A DNA stretch of 26,900 nucleotides, from positions 1 through 26,900 of the IMG/VR virus record IMGVR_UViG_3300037041_000455, one strand, 5' to 3'. Shown here in pieces: positions 24,282-26,900 of this stretch (position 1 is the stretch's first letter; every line of letters begins with the position of its first letter). Source of the DNA: a virus. A program made the translations under genes and the position numbers. A model generated the notes under the pieces. The model ran no database searches. It was not told the origin of the DNA and saw only the letters and a program-made list of their open reading frames with translations.

Positions 24282-26375
24282 TTAATCCTCCTTCTTTACA
24301 GAAGTTTCTTTATTTCTATCTTCTTTTTCCATTTTATCTTTGTGTTCAAGATGCCCCATCATCAACTTATCTTCGTGCATCTCTTTCTGATGTTCCCTTG
24401 TATCAGCATTTTCGGCATGACTAATTACCAGTTGATTATCAGAAACTTCCTTCTGCGTCTTATTCTGCATTTCAGCAATCAATAACTTAACAGAAGCGTC
24501 CAGTTCGGAAATTTGCATTTTAACAGCCAAACTCATCTTTTCCAGTTCGAGTTTACCTTCCATATCCTGCTGAGATGCCTGTACAGAAGCCATCTTAATA
24601 CGCTCCTCTCGCGCAAGCATCATCGCATTATATTCCTTAACCTTCATTATAGCGGTTAACGGAAGATCAGAATACTCCATAATCAGATCTGGAGGAATGG
24701 TATTGGGATTATTTTGGCTATAATCCGTCAACATTTGAGCAGTGGCCATCCGCATAGTCTGATTCTCAACCGCCTCATCCACTACCAGATCGTACTTTCC
24801 AGTCGAGATGTCATTGAAACCAGGAGCATTGGGATCTTTCTGGGAGTTGATTTGAACTAACTTAGCACCTTCTTCGCCCTCGATCCGAATCATCTGCGCC
24901 TCGGTCACATACTGCTGCATCAGAGAAAGAAGTTGCCGACCCGCCTGCATACGAGATTCTCTGTAGTTATCAAAGATGATAAACAAGACAGCCATTCCAG
25001 TTTCCTGTCTCATTCGAACTGTGATACCAGGTTCTCTGGAAGAAGTCTGAACACCCATCAAGGAGTCCTGGATTCCAGACGCGTCCTTCATAGTCTGTCC
25101 GTCCATGCTAATCAATTGTGCATAGACAGGACTAATCTGAGGTTGGTCGGTAAACTTAATCTGTCCCTTTGCAAGTGCACCGGGAGCAAGTTCCATATGA
25201 AAGTTTGGTTCAGCAGATCTCTTTTCATACTGCTCAATGTCAAGAACTGCTCCGGATTCATGCAGGAACAAACCTTTAGGTGAAGTCTGAAGAAGATGCT
25301 GAAGTTGCCGCCGCATGACGTTGATCCCTCTTTGAGGATCTTTCATCATTTCTATAGCACCGAACCAACAATTAGTATCATCGTCTTTATAAGCGCCGAA
25401 TTGCACATAAGGGAATTCACCATGTTTATAAGGTGAAGGTCCTCTTTTGATTATCTTCGTATTAGAAAATACTGCGTAATGAATAGTCTTCCTAAGCTTT
25501 TCGATAGCAGGAAACTGTTCCTTCTGCAATATCTGACCATTGGGAAGTGTAATTCCACCTTTGATCTTTTTACTAAAATCTTTGTATTCATCTGTAGTCA
25601 AAGGTTCATTTCGTTTAGTCAGGGGATTCTGAACCCAATAGACTTTTTCAATCTTCCTGTACCAACATTCAGTAACACGATACATGTCACGTTCTTGCGA
25701 ATAGAAGGAAGGATTCTCTGGATTGCCCTGCGAAAGTTGGGAAATCTCATCCGCATTAAGATCTGGAAAATAGTATTCAAGATCTTCCTTAGTAAAGTAT
25801 TTGTCAACAAAGATAAACCTCGCATCGGACATATCGTATTCAACTGAAAGAGGATCAAGCCAATAGTCCCTTCCATGAATCCTTTTACTCTTTATCTCCG
25901 GTGCGTAAGGATCTTCTCCAGAAATATAAAAGTGCAGAAGTGCACGACCTGCCTTAGCAATATGCTCGAAGCATTCAATCTCATTCCTGGCCATCCGCGA
26001 GGTTCGTCTGAAGTGTTTAAAAGCTCCATTGGCAATTTCAGATAAGGCAGCATCATTTGTTTCAACTGGGAAGACCATTGGAGCTTTTCTGTTCTGTGAG
26101 GCCAATCCAATAAGCATGTCAATCTTTGGTTTGCACTCGTTGTATACAGTAGGAGGACGACTTTGCGCCTCAAGAAGTGCAAGAACCTCATCAGTGTCCT
26201 GCTTTCCAGCGTAGAAGTCGTAGGCCTCTTTGGCCATATCACGCCAGTCAGATTCAGACGTTGCGGTCTCAGTAGTCTTTAGCCATTCCATCATCTTATT
26301 CAAGAGAGAAATATCATCATCTGGACTTGACTCTTGGCCCTTCTGTAATATTGCGGAATCGTCGACTATGTTCAT
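24282..26375 (-). CDS. Portal protein, P22-like, 697 aa
   Basis: It starts MNIVDDSAILQKGQ at 26375, 2 nt after the previous gene's stop. Residues 73-103 (RPPTVYNECKPKIDMLIGLA, then SQNRKAPMVFPV) match the pattern before the clip region of P22-type portals (RP.. N.. .P.v..l.G...qNR). Residues 166-205 (HGRDYWLDPLSVEYDMSDAR, then FIFVDKYFTKEDLE) are the typical DP..sv.yD..DA segment. The length of about 700 aa suits the P22 type, which has a long helical barrel. The last 110 residues are a charged helix rich in Met, Lys and Glu (coiled-coil-like barrel). The dodecameric portal is the DNA entry channel and the terminase docking site. It heads the capsid block. Confidence 0.92.
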   Translation of the reverse strand: MNIVDDSAILQKGQESSPDDDISLLNKMMEWLKTTETATSESDWRDMAKEAYDFYAGKQDTDEVLALLEAQSRPPTVYNECKPKIDMLIGLASQNRKAPMVFPVETNDAALSEIANGAFKHFRRTSRMARNEIECFEHIAKAGRALLHFYISGEDPYAPEIKSKRIHGRDYWLDPLSVEYDMSDARFIFVDKYFTKEDLEYYFPDLNADEISQLSQGNPENPSFYSQERDMYRVTECWYRKIEKVYWVQNPLTKRNEPLTTDEYKDFSKKIKGGITLPNGQILQKEQFPAIEKLRKTIHYAVFSNTKIIKRGPSPYKHGEFPYVQFGAYKDDDTNCWFGAIEMMKDPQRGINVMRRQLQHLLQTSPKGLFLHESGAVLDIEQYEKRSAEPNFHMELAPGALAKGQIKFTDQPQISPVYAQLISMDGQTMKDASGIQDSLMGVQTSSREPGITVRMRQETGMAVLFIIFDNYRESRMQAGRQLLSLMQQYVTEAQMIRIEGEEGAKLVQINSQKDPNAPGFNDISTGKYDLVVDEAVENQTMRMATAQMLTDYSQNNPNTIPPDLIMEYSDLPLTAIMKVKEYNAMMLAREERIKMASVQASQQDMEGKLELEKMSLAVKMQISELDASVKLLIAEMQNKTQKEVSDNQLVISHAENADTREHQKEMHEDKLMMGHLEHKDKMEKEDRNKETSVKKED

Positions 26376-26377
26376 AG

Positions 26378-26575
26378 TTAAACCTTAGGTCTCGCTACTT
26401 TATTTCTACCTTTACCTGACTTAATCATCGCGGCAAAGTCGGGGTTGTGATCAATAGCGTTAAGAAGTCGCTGTTGACCTTTAGCCTTTTCCAGAGTGGT
26501 GTTCTTGGCCTTTACTCCTCCAGGAGTACTGACCTGATACCCACCTGACTTCATCTTTGCTATTTTTGCTGGCAT
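26378..26575 (-). CDS. Small basic phage protein upstream of portal, 65 aa
   Basis: It starts MPAKIAKMKSGGYQVSTPGG at 26575 with AAGGTG as binding site. It is Lys/Ala/Gly-rich (KAKNTTLEKAKGQQRLLNAI at 22-41) and ends GRNKVARPKV. Short basic proteins with a GGYxVxxPGGVKAKxTTxxKAxxQxRLLNA-type pattern are found near terminase and portal genes in several phages. Their function is unknown to me. The gene is separated from the portal by 2 nt and is probably translated by coupling. It may bind DNA, given its charge, but nothing confirms this. Confidence 0.75.
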   Translation of the reverse strand: MPAKIAKMKSGGYQVSTPGGVKAKNTTLEKAKGQQRLLNAIDHNPDFAAMIKSGKGRNKVARPKV

Positions 26576-26613
26576 TAATCACACCTTAAAACTTTGATTA
26601 GCGTTGGTTGGTA

Positions 26614-26639
26614 CTGTGTCGATAAAAGAGACAACACAG
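26614..26639. other. Hairpin in the gap upstream of the 65-aa gene
   Basis: CTGTGTCG and CAACACAG are complementary over 8 bp, with one G:T pair, around a 10-nt centre. This is the only structure seen in the 94-nt gap 26576-26669. No T-tract follows in the transcript direction, so it does not look like an intrinsic terminator. It is not related to the 29-bp palindromes. Possible role: RNA processing site or regulatory hairpin. Confidence 0.4.
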
Positions 26640-26669
26640 ATGTAAGTATTCCAACTCCGCGACCCTACT

Positions 26670-26900
26670 TTACTGAGGCGGCATCGCTCCAACCTGTCCA
26701 GACACATCATACCCTGCTCCAGGAGGAGGCTGACCCTGATCCTGCTGAGGTCCAAAGGCATCTACAATCTGAGGAATGAGTTGGACCAGTATACCATACT
26801 TTTCCTCAGGACTCCCAGTGAGCGTCGCCAACTTCTTAGCAATGAAGTCAACCTTCGGATCAATCTGTTGACCTCCAGGGCCGCCGGGCATCTGCTGAGG
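26670..26900 (-). CDS. C-terminal end of a Pro/Gly/Gln-rich phage protein (5' end outside window)
   Basis: The frame is open from the right edge to TAA at 26670, giving 76 residues. It opens with PQQMPGGPGGQQIDPKVDF. An ATG at 26891 exists, but the frame continues upstream of it with no binding site nearby, so this is most likely the tail of a longer gene. Residues about 14-45 are helical (DFIAKKLATLTGSPEEKYGI, then LVQLIPQIVDAF). The last 27 are Gly/Pro/Gln-rich and probably disordered. No family can be named. It lies upstream of the portal, where terminase-linked genes usually are. Confidence 0.6.
   Translation of the reverse strand, partial: PQQMPGGPGGQQIDPKVDFIAKKLATLTGSPEEKYGILVQLIPQIVDAFGPQQDQGQPPPGAGYDVSGQVGAMPPQ

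Noticed and set aside
24006-24485. Plus-strand frame rich in Pro/Ser/Leu opposite the scaffold gene
   Set aside because: It is the mirror of the Lys/Glu low-complexity run of the scaffold protein and has no binding site.
26579-26779. Small frames on both strands at the right end
   Set aside because: They overlap the in-frame C-terminal end of the partial gene and the 94-nt gap, and lack binding sites and any familiar pattern.

Overview
The window is a block of virion genes from a tailed phage. Every supported gene is on the minus strand, so transcription runs from the right edge to the left edge. The identifiable parts are a P22-type portal, an acidic scaffold-like protein, a major capsid protein of the N4-gp56 (DUF4043) type, an adaptor and a nozzle-like tail accessory protein. 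They are followed by large helical proteins that look like ejection (internal virion) proteins, and then by fibre genes. I see no tape-measure, tail-tube or sheath gene, which points to a podovirus-like particle. The host cannot be named. Strong GGAGG ribosome binding sites precede most genes. No integrase, tRNA, insertion sequence or CRISPR array was seen.

Layout in transcription order: 26.9-24.2 kb holds the end of an unknown Pro/Gly/Gln-rich protein, a 65-aa basic protein, the portal and a 17-codon basic minigene. 24.2-22.2 kb holds scaffold and major capsid protein. 22.2-19.5 kb holds five small virion proteins, three of them tandem paralogues. 19.5-17.9 kb holds the adaptor and nozzle-like protein. 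17.9-11.6 kb holds four structural/adhesin-like genes, including a double LamG-like protein and a 791-aa aromatic-rich protein. 11.6-5.3 kb holds three putative ejection proteins of 396, 208 and 1480 aa. 5.2-0 kb holds small fibre-associated proteins, a 671-aa fibre and, cut by the left edge, a protein with a formylglycine-generating-enzyme/C-type-lectin-like fold.

Two observations stand out. First, the left-edge gene (GTG start at 1375) ends in the WSGSSDAGVW...R...VGFRAA pattern typical of targets of diversity-generating retroelements (DGRs). Its last 100 bases are poor in adenine on the coding strand. The reverse transcriptase and template repeat, if present, would lie just left of position 1. 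Second, a 29-bp imperfect palindrome (arms close to AAGAATCGTCCAAT) occurs five times. It occupies all four intergenic gaps longer than 30 nt between 5 kb and 20 kb, and it lies between the stop codon of one gene and the ribosome binding site of the next. The other gaps in that interval are 24 nt or less. It may be an RNA hairpin, an operator/promoter or a small mobile element.

There is no gene-free stretch above 100 nt. The longest gaps are 26576-26669 and 5215-5305, and both are described below.
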